Notes: generated by a model from the sequence alone, not told the origin. A DNA stretch of 45,742 bases from Ruminococcus sp. (GCA_015066815.1 SVNR01000021.1:1-45742), one strand, 5' to 3'. Counted from the first letter of the stretch, positions 1 through 7,901 are shown. Program-made: numbers and translations.

Positions 1-653
1 GTTGTCTTGCTGCTTTTCGTTCCAGGGCTTTTTCTGTTCCTGGTTATTCGTTTCTGTAATCCTCGTATTTGCGTTGTTTGCGGCGCTTTGCTTGTGCTTT
101 TTCTCCGTCTTTTTCTTTGCTTACTGCGCTCGGTTTTTGCTTTTTTGGAAAAAAGCTTGCCCTGCGGTCAACTTTTTCTTTCGCCCTCTGGGCGACTTGG
201 AACTCTTCGTTCCAAGACCTCCGCGTTACTTATCCCATAATCTTTAACATTCTCGTCGCTATGCTACCGCGAGGCAGGGTTTTATATTTTTGTGCTCCGT
301 GCTATCGCAGTTGAACCGGTGGAAGTAAGGCAGGGTTATTTCTGTTGATAAGGCGAGCTGTTGCTGTGTAGGCAAGATATAGATATCAATGTTTGATATC
401 CGAATTATTATGTTTAATTGCTTTTGCGCTCATTTTCCTTGCATGCACGAACATATTTGTACTGACGCCCTATCGGGAGTAGTGTTTTGCCGAACCACTT
501 TGATACTTTGAGTCATTATCACATGAGGCATACCGGCAATATTGCTCTCCGCATAGGTTGATACACGCAGAGCTTAAGCGCTCATCGGCGAGCGTGTTGT
601 GCAATGTGCTGTATTGCTTCGCTCAGCTGCGGCAATCTGATTAAGCGTTTTTC
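1..653. other. Region without a supported gene
   Basis: No reading frame here has a credible ribosome site or recognisable protein. The first 250 bases are T-rich on the plus strand. On the minus strand they give a Lys/Arg-rich open frame of about 60 codons without a start codon, which may be a decayed gene tail. Small inverted repeats are visible: TTGGAA/TTCCAA near 199-216 and GATATCAA-TGT-TTGATATC at 382-400. Nothing resembles tRNA or rRNA. It reads as degenerate intergenic DNA at the edge of an accessory region. Confidence 0.5.
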
Positions 654-684
654 ACAAAAAAACACACCTGATAACAGGTGTGTT
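654..684 (-). terminator. Rho-independent terminator
   Basis: Perfect 9-bp stem ACACACCTG/CAGGTGTGT (662-670 and 675-683) with a 4-base loop. On the minus strand it is followed by a run of T. It lies just after the stop of the 693-887 gene and probably ends the accessory cluster's transcript. Confidence 0.85.
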
Positions 685-692
685 ATAAGTTG

Positions 693-887
693 TTAGTCGA
701 GATGGTGAGCTTTTTTGTACTCATCGCGTTTTTTCATCTTTTCAAGCTTTGTGTTAAGCTCGGAGATTATGAATTGTCGGCGAGCTTCTGCTTCAGGATC
801 CGGACACTCTGGACAGGTGCCGAAGAACTTTACCAACTGAATGAAGAGTGCGCGGCTGATCTGTACGTTTTCATGGTCGATTTTCAT
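693..887 (-). CDS. Hypothetical small protein, 64 aa
   Basis: Unrecognised small charged protein. The start at 887 is backed by a strong ribosome site (AGAGGAG, about 6 bases upstream) and the stop runs directly into a terminator at 654-684, so it is probably a real gene. Residues 24-29 hold a short CxxC motif (GTCPEC), and the C-terminal half is a Lys/Glu-rich helix (ELNTKLEKMKKRDEY) that could be a short coiled coil. No membrane segment or signal peptide. It is the last of a run of small accessory genes on the minus strand. Confidence 0.55.
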   Translation of the reverse strand: MKIDHENVQISRALFIQLVKFFGTCPECPDPEAEARRQFIISELNTKLEKMKKRDEYKKAHHLD

Positions 888-992
888 TTTTTCTCTCCTC
901 TTTGTATTGTTATGTAATGTTTTGTGACTTATTGATTAAAAAGTGTCCTTTTGCGAAATAACGTCTGCGGACTATAGTAGTATACCCTACAA

Positions 993-1409
993 TTACATTT
1001 CTGTATCATGAACTAAACGTTCGTTAATATTGAAACTGAAATATTCAGGATAACGTATCCTGATAGCTTCGAAGAAGTATTTTGCGAGGTCGCAAGAAAA
1101 TATCTCATCTGCTGAATATAAACAGCTAAATGACATGTCGTCACCGTCGAAACAAAAGTGATTCCAGAGATTGAAAGCCAAACGTGTTACCTTTAATGAT
1201 GTTGATGTCTGCCAAGCTTCCTGAAGTCCTTCCGGAACTATAACGCTTTCCTTGAAATCAAAGATATCATTTGCGTGATTATAGCAGCTATCACACAAAG
1301 ATATAAGATATGCCATTGACTGATGATAGACATCATATTTTTTCATCTTGTGAATTAATTCATAATATCTGTCTACATGCTGCTTGTCAAAGAATAGTAT
1401 GTTTTTCAT
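993..1409 (-). CDS. DUF6075-type protein, 138 aa
   Basis: Start chosen at 1409 because GGAGGT lies 7 bases upstream; an in-frame ATG at 1424 has no such site. The pattern of a short FFDKQH N-terminus, DVYHQSMAYL, DIFDFKE, PEGLQEAWQTSTS, RLAFNLWNH and a C-terminal RYPEYF matches what I remember of DUF6075, a family of unknown function frequent in accessory regions of Firmicutes. No catalytic motif is obvious. The gene overlaps the upstream 64-aa gene by 23 bases, so the two are probably cotranslated. The family name is from memory, not from a search. Confidence 0.7.
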   Translation of the reverse strand: MKNILFFDKQHVDRYYELIHKMKKYDVYHQSMAYLISLCDSCYNHANDIFDFKESVIVPEGLQEAWQTSTSLKVTRLAFNLWNHFCFDGDDMSFSCLYSADEIFSCDLAKYFFEAIRIRYPEYFSFNINERLVHDTEM

Positions 1410-1581
1410 TTGAGTTACCTCCATAGTTTACATATATTTTAACTGCGTACTGTATAAGATCCGGAGTGATCAGCTTGCCATAGAGCAGCTTAAGATCTCT
1501 GACCATCTCAGAACAGCTCTGGGAACGTTCATAATATGACCGGTATACAAAGAGTCGGATTGATTTATCAATGTCAATCAT
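1387..1581 (-). CDS. Hypothetical small protein, 64 aa
   Basis: Unrecognised. Start taken at 1581, where GGAAGGAG lies about 8 bases upstream; the longer in-frame version from 1599 lacks a ribosome site. The protein is mostly helical in appearance with Tyr-rich stretches (VYRSYYERS). It overlaps the Cys-rich gene before it by 8 bases and the DUF6075-type gene after it by 23 bases, so the three form one overlapping translational unit and probably work together. No signal peptide or membrane segment. Confidence 0.55.
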   Translation of the reverse strand: MIDIDKSIRLFVYRSYYERSQSCSEMVRDLKLLYGKLITPDLIQYAVKIYVNYGGNSNEKHTIL

Positions 1582-1786
1582 GATAAAGACTCCTTCCATA
1601 TTTCTGATACCAGGAACGCCATGAACGTTTAAACTCTCTCTGAAGATATGCGCTACACTCTATGGTGTCAGACTTCAGGCAGTATAAACACTGGAATGTG
1701 TCTGAAGTAATGTCACACTCACTGCATTCATTCGGACAGTCTTCACGTCTTGCTGCGCAAATAAAGTTATCGCATACTAAGTGCAT
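1574..1786 (-). CDS. Cys-rich small protein, 70 aa
   Basis: Start set at 1786 because AGAGGTGAT lies 3-4 bases upstream; the in-frame ATG at 1837 lies inside the preceding terminator. Eight cysteines fall in the first 44 residues (for example DNFIC, DCPNECSEC, QCLYC), suggesting one or two small zinc-binding knuckles. The remainder is a basic, Trp/Tyr-rich tail (KRSWRSWYQKYG). The function is not recognised. The start of this gene and its upstream terminator are partly duplicated about 770 bases away (2524-2612). Confidence 0.6.
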   Translation of the reverse strand: MHLVCDNFICAARREDCPNECSECDITSDTFQCLYCLKSDTIECSAYLQREFKRSWRSWYQKYGRSLYHD

Positions 1787-1803
1787 GTTATCACCTCTTG
1801 ATA

Positions 1804-1838
1804 TAAAAAAATGCGGTACCGTTTTGCAGTACCGCATT
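1804..1838 (-). terminator. Rho-independent terminator
   Basis: Stem AATGCGGTAC/GTACCGCATT (1810-1819 and 1829-1838) followed on the minus strand by T7. It lies between the coiled-coil gene and the Cys-rich gene, so expression of the downstream small genes depends on readthrough or on an unseen promoter. Confidence 0.85.
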
Positions 1839-1845
1839 GTAAGTA

Positions 1846-2151
1846 TTATTTCTTGTTAATGATGTTTGGAATCTGAAGAACTACATCGGATATTACCTGT
1901 TCATCCTTAAGCGCTGTTATGTCATTATCGAATGTACTCAGTCTGTTGTTGATTGAAGATACATTCTCAGCAAGAAGCTTAATATCTTTGTCAAGTACAT
2001 TTTCCTGATAGAGTTTGATTGATCTTACATCTGACTTGACATCTGCAAGATCTGACTTAATACTTGAAATTTCATTTTTGAAATCTGTTTCAATTCTGTC
2101 AAAACGCTCATTCATGATAGTTATAACATCATTCAAAGTAACTTCGTTCAT
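1846..2151 (-). CDS. Coiled-coil protein, 101 aa
   Basis: Start at 2151 is preceded by GAGGTGAT at good spacing. Nearly the whole protein has a heptad pattern of hydrophobic residues (ERFDRIETDFKNEISSIKSD and onward), so it should form a long parallel coiled coil. The tail, VVLQIPNIINKK, is hydrophobic then basic. Proteins of this look are common in mobile regions and phage-derived islands and have no assigned activity. It has its own consensus promoter (2170-2198) and is followed by a strong terminator, so it can be expressed separately from the small genes that follow. Confidence 0.65.
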   Translation of the reverse strand: MNEVTLNDVITIMNERFDRIETDFKNEISSIKSDLADVKSDVRSIKLYQENVLDKDIKLLAENVSSINNRLSTFDNDITALKDEQVISDVVLQIPNIINKK

Positions 2152-2169
2152 GATTATCACCTCAATCTA

Positions 2170-2198
2170 ATTATATGCGGTTTATATTCATTTGTCAA
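2170..2198 (-). promoter_or_regulatory. Sigma-A-type promoter of the coiled-coil gene
   Basis: On the minus strand TTGACA (2193-2198), a 17-base spacer, then TATAAT (2170-2175). It matches consensus at all 12 positions and sits about 20 bases upstream of the start codon at 2151, so the leader is very short. Confidence 0.85.
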
Positions 2199-2210
2199 GT
2201 TTCTATAAGC

Positions 2211-2250
2211 GTAACCGGAAGAATGTTGGCACTTGACATTCTTCTGTTAC
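2211..2250. repeat. Intergenic inverted repeat
   Basis: GTAAC plus GAAGAATGT pair with ACATTCTTC plus GTTAC across a short loop, with a one-base asymmetry in the stem. There is no T run on either strand, so it is not a typical terminator. Role unknown. Confidence 0.5.
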
Positions 2251-2314
2251 TGTTTCAGGGATTCTCAACAATCAGCTCGTCCCTCCGGGAAACATAATAT
2301 CACCTCATAAAAAT

Positions 2315-2343
2315 TTGACCTTTTTTAATTTTTATGGTATAAT
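2315..2343 (+). promoter_or_regulatory. Promoter of candidate small RNA
   Basis: TTGACC (2315-2320), exactly 17 bases, then TATAAT (2338-2343). It differs from consensus at one position. It points into the 2348-2433 element and not toward any large gene. Confidence 0.75.
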
Positions 2344-2347
2344 CAAA

Positions 2348-2433
2348 GCGTGATTTGTGGAGGCTCACGCCTTGACTATATCATTCTTACGAACTATCCG
2401 GAGTCTTCTAAGCTGTTCCGGATAGTTTTTTTA
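2348..2433 (+). ncRNA. Candidate small RNA or short-peptide transcript
   Basis: A complete minimal transcription unit: the 2315-2343 promoter, a 5' hairpin GCGTGA/TCACGC (2348-2353 and 2365-2370), a short linker and a rho-independent terminator (stem 2392-2402 with 2417-2427, then T7). The 5' hairpin loop displays GGAGG. It could pair with the 3' end of 16S rRNA or act as a ribosome site for a 17-codon frame starting TTG at 2372 and stopping at 2425 inside the terminator. I do not recognise an Rfam family. The transcript of roughly 80 nucleotides lies alone on the plus strand between minus-strand genes. Confidence 0.5.
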
Positions 2434-2551
2434 TTTGCTCTGGTACTTTGCAAGCTCAGCCTTAATCTTTTCAAGTTCCATTTTTAAACGTTCATCCTCT
2501 CGGGCAAAACGTTCAATCGTTTCTGCTGCGCAGATAAAGTTATCGCATACT
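2431..2551 (-). pseudogene. Chimeric gene remnant
   Basis: An open frame without a start codon. Its first nine residues (VCDNFICAA) copy the beginning of the Cys-rich protein encoded at 1574-1786. It then runs in frame into a coiled-coil tail (ERFAREDERLKMELEKIKAE) of the kind that ends Rpn/PD-(D/E)XK-type proteins. Compared with the intact copy, nine bases including the ATG are missing. It looks like the scar of a duplication and deletion, and its stop codon overlaps the T run of the small-RNA terminator. Confidence 0.55.
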
Positions 2552-2612
2552 TTATCACCTCTTGATATAAAAAATGCAGTACCGTTTTAGCAATATCGCA
2601 TTATAAGTATTT
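2524..2612. repeat. Diverged duplicate of 1751-1855
   Basis: Base-by-base reading shows the segment from the codons for VCDNFICAA through the ribosome site and upstream terminator repeated here. It has a 9-base deletion at the start codon and a decayed terminator stem. The intact version is at 1751-1855, in the same orientation. Confidence 0.75.
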
Positions 2613-2769
2613 TTACTCAAACTTCGCAGTTGAAAACTGCGAGTGCATCTTGAAAATTCAATAGATAGAGACAAAAAAATATAGTATGTAGTCTCCAAAA
2701 ATGTTATAATGAAAGTACCACCATGTGATAACATTTGTAATTGAGTTACCATATTGATTCCATTAACAT

Positions 2770-2806
2770 AGCCCCAACCAAAGTCATTTTGATTTTGGTT
2801 GGGGCT
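2770..2806 (-). terminator. Hairpin after the uridine-kinase-like gene
   Basis: Perfect 13-bp stem AGCCCCAACCAAA/TTTGGTTGGGGCT with an 11-base loop, 17 bases beyond the stop at 2823. The T tract after it is poor, so it may be a weak terminator or a 3'-end stabilising structure. Confidence 0.6.
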
Positions 2807-2822
2807 TGCATTCTATTATCTA

Positions 2823-3740
2823 TCATCCGATAAACTCTTTTATCAGCGAGTTTTTAGGAACAAATACAGTTGGTATTATACTAAGCTCTTCAAGATATTT
2901 TATGATCATGGATCTCATATCAGTGTATTTTGTTTTTTCCGCATGGAGAAGATCCTCATAAATTACGCCCTTATAAACAGATGCTTCGTACTCGATAAAT
3001 GTGTCAATATCAAAGTCGGCTCTGTGTTTATGTGGCATTATGTAGAGATTTTCGCCACGGCGAACGCTCTTGTACATAGCAAATATCTCGTCGTATTCTC
3101 TGCCTCTGAAAAGTCTGTCGCGGATAAGTCGACGCATAAGTCTGACATGAGAAGGATGTAAAAGGTCACCGTTACTGGTCTTGAGTCGTGTTCTTACGCT
3201 TACATAAATACATGATGCGGTATCCCCTATCTGACCGGTAACTTCCGGATTCAGAGCGTGTATTCCTTCAAAAATCATGACTTCATTTTCTTTTCTTGTG
3301 ATAGGAGTATAAGCTGAGTAATCCTGTGTAACAAAGTCAAAGACAGGCACGTCAACAGGCGTGCATTCTGCCATAAGCTTCATATGTTCCTGAAACATCT
3401 TGATATCAAGTCTGTAAGGTGATTCCAGATCAACGTTTCCTTCTTCATCTCTTGGAACATTCTTTTCTTCAATGTTTTTGTTTGGAATAAAATAATTATC
3501 CATCGATATGATATTTGCTTTTATTCCAAGCTTGCCAAGTTCATCGCCGAGCTTGTATGCTGTTGTCGTTTTTCCGGAGCCGGATGGTCCTGATAAAAGT
3601 ACGATCGGTTTACAGCTTTCAGCTATGCTTTTGGCTGCGGTTGCGACTTTTGCAGTATAGTCATCATTTGATTTTTTGATAAATGCCATAGCATCGCTCT
3701 GGATAGATTTGTTAAGTTGGGAAATATTGATATACCTCAT
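2823..3740 (-). CDS. Uridine kinase-like P-loop kinase
   Basis: 305-aa NTP-dependent kinase of the uridine kinase/phosphoribulokinase superfamily. Walker A is GPSGSGKTT at about residues 50-58, followed by a substrate-side ISMDNYF motif, an acidic Walker-B-like strand (EVMIFEGIHAL) and an arginine-rich lid (RLMRRLIRDRLFRGR). The roughly 45-residue N-terminal extension is like the one on long uridine kinase-like proteins of clostridia, which often phosphorylate uncertain nucleoside-like substrates. The start has AAGGTGAT at good spacing. It is last in the 9497-2823 operon, after the HAD phosphatase by about 120 bases. A role phosphorylating the operon's presumed nucleoside-like product is inference; ordinary uridine salvage is the alternative. 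Confidence 0.75.
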   Translation of the reverse strand: MRYINISQLNKSIQSDAMAFIKKSNDDYTAKVATAAKSIAESCKPIVLLSGPSGSGKTTTAYKLGDELGKLGIKANIISMDNYFIPNKNIEEKNVPRDEEGNVDLESPYRLDIKMFQEHMKLMAECTPVDVPVFDFVTQDYSAYTPITRKENEVMIFEGIHALNPEVTGQIGDTASCIYVSVRTRLKTSNGDLLHPSHVRLMRRLIRDRLFRGREYDEIFAMYKSVRRGENLYIMPHKHRADFDIDTFIEYEASVYKGVIYEDLLHAEKTKYTDMRSMIIKYLEELSIIPTVFVPKNSLIKEFIG

Positions 3741-3860
3741 AAATTATCACCTTACCTCTCTTTGAATTTTATTTATTGCCATGCAGCTGTCAACTACGTT
3801 GGTTCAGTGCATATCGGCTTAATATCAAAGGCAGAATAAATCTGTCGTTTGATATAGTTT

Positions 3861-4631
3861 TTAATTTGCTGAAGACTGAACATATTCGAGAATCTGTTCA
3901 GCAAAGTTTCTTTTTGCTGTATCAAAAGAAACAGCTTGAGAAGATGAAACTTCTTTTTTTAATTCGTCAGGACATAATGCTGTGTCTGCGATATTTAACA
4001 TCGGAACATCAAACTCGCTGTCCCCTGCACATATGATTTTTTCAAAATCAAAGCGTTGTTTTAGTCTTTGGAGTGCTGTTCCTTTAGTCAGTATATTAGG
4101 GAAAATATATACCTTGTCTCCGATGTTGTAGGTTTTTACTTTATTTAGATCAAGTATATCGTCGAGTATTGATCTTGTAGTAAGCGGAGCAGATGATTTT
4201 GTGAATACAAAAAGCTCATCGACTACACGAATGTCAAAATATATATATTCATCATGCTGAAAAAAGCTGATACCTTTCCGGAACTCCTCATAACAATCCT
4301 GCATAAGCTTTTTTGATTCTTCAAACCAGATGCTGTCTATTTCACCGTTCTGAATCAGAATTCCGCCGTTTGCGGCAAGTGCCATTTTTGGAGGAACGTT
4401 ATTAAAAAAGTCGATTCTCAGGTATTGTTCAAGAGAACGTGTAGTAACAGGAGAAAACAATATATTGTCGCTGTTGTTGACTTCACGAAGAAGCTGCAAT
4501 GCATATGGAGTCATATACGAAAGCTCTTTTCCTTCTTTTTTTTCAACGCATATATCGCTTGTATCGGCTTTTTTATATGAATGGATAAGTGTGTTATCAA
4601 GATCTGATGCAAATAAAATTATATTTATCAC
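3861..4631 (-). CDS. HAD-family phosphatase of the Ter-type metabolite operon
   Basis: 256-aa cytosolic HAD hydrolase, Cof-like. Motif I is FASDLDNTLI near the N-terminus (nucleophile Asp and DxD), motif II is FSPVTTRS, and motif IV is CAGDSEFDVPML. In Ter-linked operons such a HAD enzyme accompanies the two phosphoribosyltransferases and the aldolase, and is thought to dephosphorylate an intermediate. The start is awkward. The frame continues upstream to an ATG at 4790, but that would overlap the StiP gene by about 150 bases. The first usable codon after the StiP stop is GTG at 4631, whose G is also the last base of AGGAG. ATA codons a few bases on have better spacing but are not standard starts. 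Translation is probably coupled to StiP. Confidence 0.75.
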   Translation of the reverse strand: MINIILFASDLDNTLIHSYKKADTSDICVEKKEGKELSYMTPYALQLLREVNNSDNILFSPVTTRSLEQYLRIDFFNNVPPKMALAANGGILIQNGEIDSIWFEESKKLMQDCYEEFRKGISFFQHDEYIYFDIRVVDELFVFTKSSAPLTTRSILDDILDLNKVKTYNIGDKVYIFPNILTKGTALQRLKQRFDFEKIICAGDSEFDVPMLNIADTALCPDELKKEVSSSQAVSFDTAKRNFAEQILEYVQSSAN

Positions 4632-4642
4632 TCCTATTTTTT

Positions 4643-5701
4643 TCAGGTATCGGCAAGATTTTTTATAAGTCCGCAGGCTCTGTAGCAGGTCATCGGGTAT
4701 TCTATTACTTCGACGTTTTTCTCTGCAGCAAGCCTTAGGATATGTGCAAGATAACGTGTATCGGATTTGTCGTTTACAAGTATTTTCCATGGTATTCGTC
4801 TTAAAAGAACTCTTGTTGTTTCACCGATTCCGGGTTTTATAAGGTTTATATCGCTGATACCGAAGTCTTTTTGGATTTTTCTTACTTCCTCCATTCCGGT
4901 TACATTTTTTTGTTCATCGGAATATTCTGAATAGTTTTTAGAAAAATCTATTTTTGAAAACACTGTATCTATAAATTCAACCGACATATCTTCAGGTTCA
5001 AGGTTTTCGTAATAAACAGCACCATGAAAATCATCTTCGCCTATAATATCACTTCTTAAAAAGGTTCTGCTCATAAGCCCTGAAACTGTAGAGTTCAGAC
5101 AAGAGCTCGGAATAAGAAAATCAGAACGTGTCCCGTAAAGATCAGTTATGTTTGCCGGATCGGCAAGAACAGCAAGACTGTCAGATACACCTTCAAAACA
5201 GCTAAGCTCGCTTTTAAGTGTGTTCAGTATTGCTCCTTTTCCTGTCCATCCATCTACAAAGCAGATTGATTCCGGACTGTGGCGGTCAAGAATGTACTTC
5301 ATGGCGTTTTTGTCGATTCCTCTGCCACGGATTATAGATATAGTATAGTGAAAAACCTGAAGTGAAGGGTATTTTTTGTTAAGATAACGTTTTATGATTA
5401 TTCCTATAGGTGTACCGGCTCTTGCAAGAGAAACGAGTACGACTTCCCCGTTGATTTTTTTTATGATTTTTTCAGAAACAACGGCAGCTGCTTCAGCAGT
5501 AACCTCTGAAAAGTTTTTGAGAGCTTCCCTGTACAGACTGAAGTATTTTTCTCCCGGCTTATACTCAAGAGGAAGCATTTCACAGTAGTGTGTGCCTGAC
5601 TGGATTTTTTGTTCTCTTATTTCGGCAGGCAGCGGTTCTACAAGTCCGGTAATATCCTTCAGAAGAATAGTAACGTCTTCTTTATTATATGATGAACGCA
5701 T
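4643..5701 (-). CDS. StiP-type phosphoribosyltransferase with C-terminal PELOTA domain
   Basis: 352 aa; start at 5701 with AGGTGGG upstream, two bases after the previous stop. The N-terminal two thirds resemble a phosphoribosyltransferase. AGTPIGIIIKRYL and the PRPP-loop-like FVDGWTGKGAI are visible, and databases name the family 'cysteine protease StiP'. The last 75 residues (LLRRIPWKILVND, then ECPMTCYRAC-like residues in the form IEYPMTCYRACGLIK) match the L7Ae-like PELOTA RNA-binding domain that follows this enzyme in Ter-associated biosynthetic operons. Together with the TRSP-type enzyme, the aldolase and the HAD phosphatase it forms the conserved core predicted to make a nucleoside-like metabolite. 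Biochemical activity is not established; the family assignment is from memory and looks firm. Confidence 0.8.
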   Translation of the reverse strand: MRSSYNKEDVTILLKDITGLVEPLPAEIREQKIQSGTHYCEMLPLEYKPGEKYFSLYREALKNFSEVTAEAAAVVSEKIIKKINGEVVLVSLARAGTPIGIIIKRYLNKKYPSLQVFHYTISIIRGRGIDKNAMKYILDRHSPESICFVDGWTGKGAILNTLKSELSCFEGVSDSLAVLADPANITDLYGTRSDFLIPSSCLNSTVSGLMSRTFLRSDIIGEDDFHGAVYYENLEPEDMSVEFIDTVFSKIDFSKNYSEYSDEQKNVTGMEEVRKIQKDFGISDINLIKPGIGETTRVLLRRIPWKILVNDKSDTRYLAHILRLAAEKNVEVIEYPMTCYRACGLIKNLADT

Positions 5702-5703
5702 GA

Positions 5704-6834
5704 TTATTTTACCCACCTTACAAGAATAAATTTTTTTGCTGATGAAAATGCCCCTATAAGCTTGTCGATACAAACATTTTCTTTTTCTGAATCTGTTAGG
5801 AACAGTACAATGTCATAGCATGTGCTGTCAGAGTTGTAGATATATGTCCTGCGTTCGTCTTCATAAAGGCTTTCTACCATAAACCTTGTTTTTATCGGAT
5901 AATCTCCGTTACTGTCAGGATATATCGGACTTCTTGTTGTAGAGTGAGTAACTATTGACTTTGCAGAAGTTTTTTCTGCCACAGCTGCGGCAGTACTGAT
6001 CGCAGGAAACATACATTCTTCTGTTCCTATGATAGCTGCGTCAAGGCCGTCAAAACAAATGCGTTCAAGTATTGAGTCTGAAAGATCACCGCATGCTTTT
6101 ATATAGTCAAGGGTTTTTACTGATGTTCTCGGATCGAGTTTGCCGTTGATCGTTATAAGCTCATATGGGATTGAAGAAGGAACTTCCTGTTTCTTTTCTT
6201 CATAAACATACAACTCGTTGCTGATGCCTGAAACCTCAAGTCTTACAAGATAGTGAAAGCGTACGCCGTGCTCTGCAAGCTCTTTTTCACGTTCATCAGT
6301 CATCCCGTTGAGTATAGAACATGCAAGAAATCTTGTATCAGGTCTTACTTTGTTTTCACTGCGGAGAGCGTTTATAAAGTTCATGATAGTCTTTCCTGTT
6401 GATATTTCATCCTCAACAAACACTATGCAGTCTGCTTCACGTGAAATACTCTCCCAGTCACTGCTGCATAGCTTCTGCTCAACAGCATGGCTGTGTTCTT
6501 CTTTAAAATCAACTACAGAGAGATCATCAGAAATATTTTCTCTTGTTGTATGGATATAGAATGAATTTTCAAAATGAGAAGCTACAGCCGCTCCGATTGC
6601 AGTGGCTGTTTCTGCAAATCCTATAAAAAGAGTGTTTTTGTTTTTTATTTCTTCTTTTATTGTTTCTGCAAGCTCACCAAAAAGCTTAAGCGAATCTGTC
6701 GGAGAGCAAGGAATATGTTTTCCCTGCTTACTGTTTACCAAAAGATAATTTCTTTTTGGGTTGTTGTCTCGTCTGATCTGCTGAACAAGCGACTTGTCAG
6801 AAAAAGATGATTTGTTTTCCTTTATGTTTATCAA
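5704..6834 (-). CDS. Phosphoribosyltransferase with C-terminal TRSP domain
   Basis: 376 aa. Residues 65-160 form a type I phosphoribosyltransferase fold, with LFIGFAETATAIG and the PRPP-binding loop IVFVEDEISTGKT. The C-terminal part carries the signature THSTTRSPIYPDSNGDYPI, the namesake of the TRSP domain. The start is TTG at 6834; it overlaps the aldolase stop (TTGA) and has an AAAGGA site upstream, so translation is coupled. In Ter-type stress operons this enzyme pairs with the StiP/PELOTA protein encoded next. It probably attaches a base-like acceptor to PRPP. The substrate is unknown. Confidence 0.85.
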   Translation of the reverse strand: MINIKENKSSFSDKSLVQQIRRDNNPKRNYLLVNSKQGKHIPCSPTDSLKLFGELAETIKEEIKNKNTLFIGFAETATAIGAAVASHFENSFYIHTTRENISDDLSVVDFKEEHSHAVEQKLCSSDWESISREADCIVFVEDEISTGKTIMNFINALRSENKVRPDTRFLACSILNGMTDEREKELAEHGVRFHYLVRLEVSGISNELYVYEEKKQEVPSSIPYELITINGKLDPRTSVKTLDYIKACGDLSDSILERICFDGLDAAIIGTEECMFPAISTAAAVAEKTSAKSIVTHSTTRSPIYPDSNGDYPIKTRFMVESLYEDERRTYIYNSDSTCYDIVLFLTDSEKENVCIDKLIGAFSSAKKFILVRWVK

Positions 6835-7895
6835 TTGTATTCTTTCCTTTCAATGTCGTCCACACCATACACGGAGGCTCTGATAAGTATTTTCTTAGCC
6901 CAGTTTCCGTGTACCTTTTGTTCGTTCATCCTGTTGCCTGAGAAGCTTTTTGATACTGCAAGGTCAGAATCCTGCCATCTGAGTATTCCAAGGGCATCAT
7001 TGTAATCCTGATATGATACTGCAAGCTCTGAGTTTATTACAGCAAGCTGAGACGGATGAACTGCTGTTTTTCCAAAAAGTCCGTTGAGAATATCTTTTGA
7101 TATTTCGTTTTTTAATCCATCTGACCAAGCTGTATCTGATGGGTCGTCAGCGTTTTCAAAGTATTCCCAGACAGGTGCGGATACAACGTATTCTTCGGAA
7201 AAAATATTTACTATATCGCTTATGATTCCTGAAACTACGTGTATATCATAAATACTGTCGGTTATTTTTCGTCTTACACCAAATTTGTTACAAAAATCAT
7301 TTCCGCCTATACGTATGTTCAGAATGTATTTTTTGTAATTGTCCAGCATGGTCTTGATTTCTGAAAGCACAAAAATACGGTTTCTTATATCTGAAACAAC
7401 TGTTGATTCAAGAATAGGCATTGCGTATATTATATTATCGGCAGATTGATTTATATCTGAAAGAGATTTCAAGAAAATTTGTGCATTGTGTATATCGAAT
7501 TTTGGAAAAATAAAACCTGTAAGAAGTTCAGGTTTTTTGATAAGACTATAAACCTGCTCCATTTGCTTATGGTATTTTACCCTTACAAAAATATAAGGGA
7601 GTTTTTCAGCAGATATTATACCTGCATCAACTGCGTCACTTAACTCGTCAAAGTTTTTCTGTAGGTTTAACATTGCTTCTTTTTCAGAACCGTCGGCAAT
7701 AGCATCTTCAAGGCATATTGCAAGTGAACGCAGATGAGGATATTTTTTCCGGATAAGAAAATCCGAGATTTTGCTGTTGTGAGCAGGTGTGTACATAATA
7801 CCGCCAAGTGAGTATTTTAATTTTTCAAAATCCTCAGTTCTGATGAATTCTTTTGAGATACAATCAAGTGTTTTTCTGTTTACCATTGTTGTCAT
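6831..7895 (-). CDS. HpcH/HpaI (CitE-like) aldolase
   Basis: 354-aa TIM-barrel C-C lyase of the citrate lyase beta/HpcH superfamily. Recognisable are LAICLEDAIADGS (acidic metal/CoA-site region), PYIFVRVKY, GFIFPKFD, IRIGGNDFCNKFGVRRK and, near the C-terminus, GKTAVHPSQL, which is characteristic of CitE-like enzymes. In Ter-linked operons a diverged member of this family accompanies the two phosphoribosyltransferases and may supply or trim a carbon fragment of the product. The start ATG at 7895 lies seven bases after the FAD enzyme's stop; an ATG at 7886 is an alternative. Cytosolic; the exact reaction is unknown. Confidence 0.8.
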   Translation of the reverse strand: MTTMVNRKTLDCISKEFIRTEDFEKLKYSLGGIMYTPAHNSKISDFLIRKKYPHLRSLAICLEDAIADGSEKEAMLNLQKNFDELSDAVDAGIISAEKLPYIFVRVKYHKQMEQVYSLIKKPELLTGFIFPKFDIHNAQIFLKSLSDINQSADNIIYAMPILESTVVSDIRNRIFVLSEIKTMLDNYKKYILNIRIGGNDFCNKFGVRRKITDSIYDIHVVSGIISDIVNIFSEEYVVSAPVWEYFENADDPSDTAWSDGLKNEISKDILNGLFGKTAVHPSQLAVINSELAVSYQDYNDALGILRWQDSDLAVSKSFSGNRMNEQKVHGNWAKKILIRASVYGVDDIERKEYN

Positions 7896-7901
7896 ACTTC
7901 C

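Noticed and set aside
2..314. Overlapping plus-strand open frames rich in Phe and Leu
   Set aside because: They are products of T-rich DNA, have no ribosome sites, and all three frames are similarly open; no protein family is recognisable.
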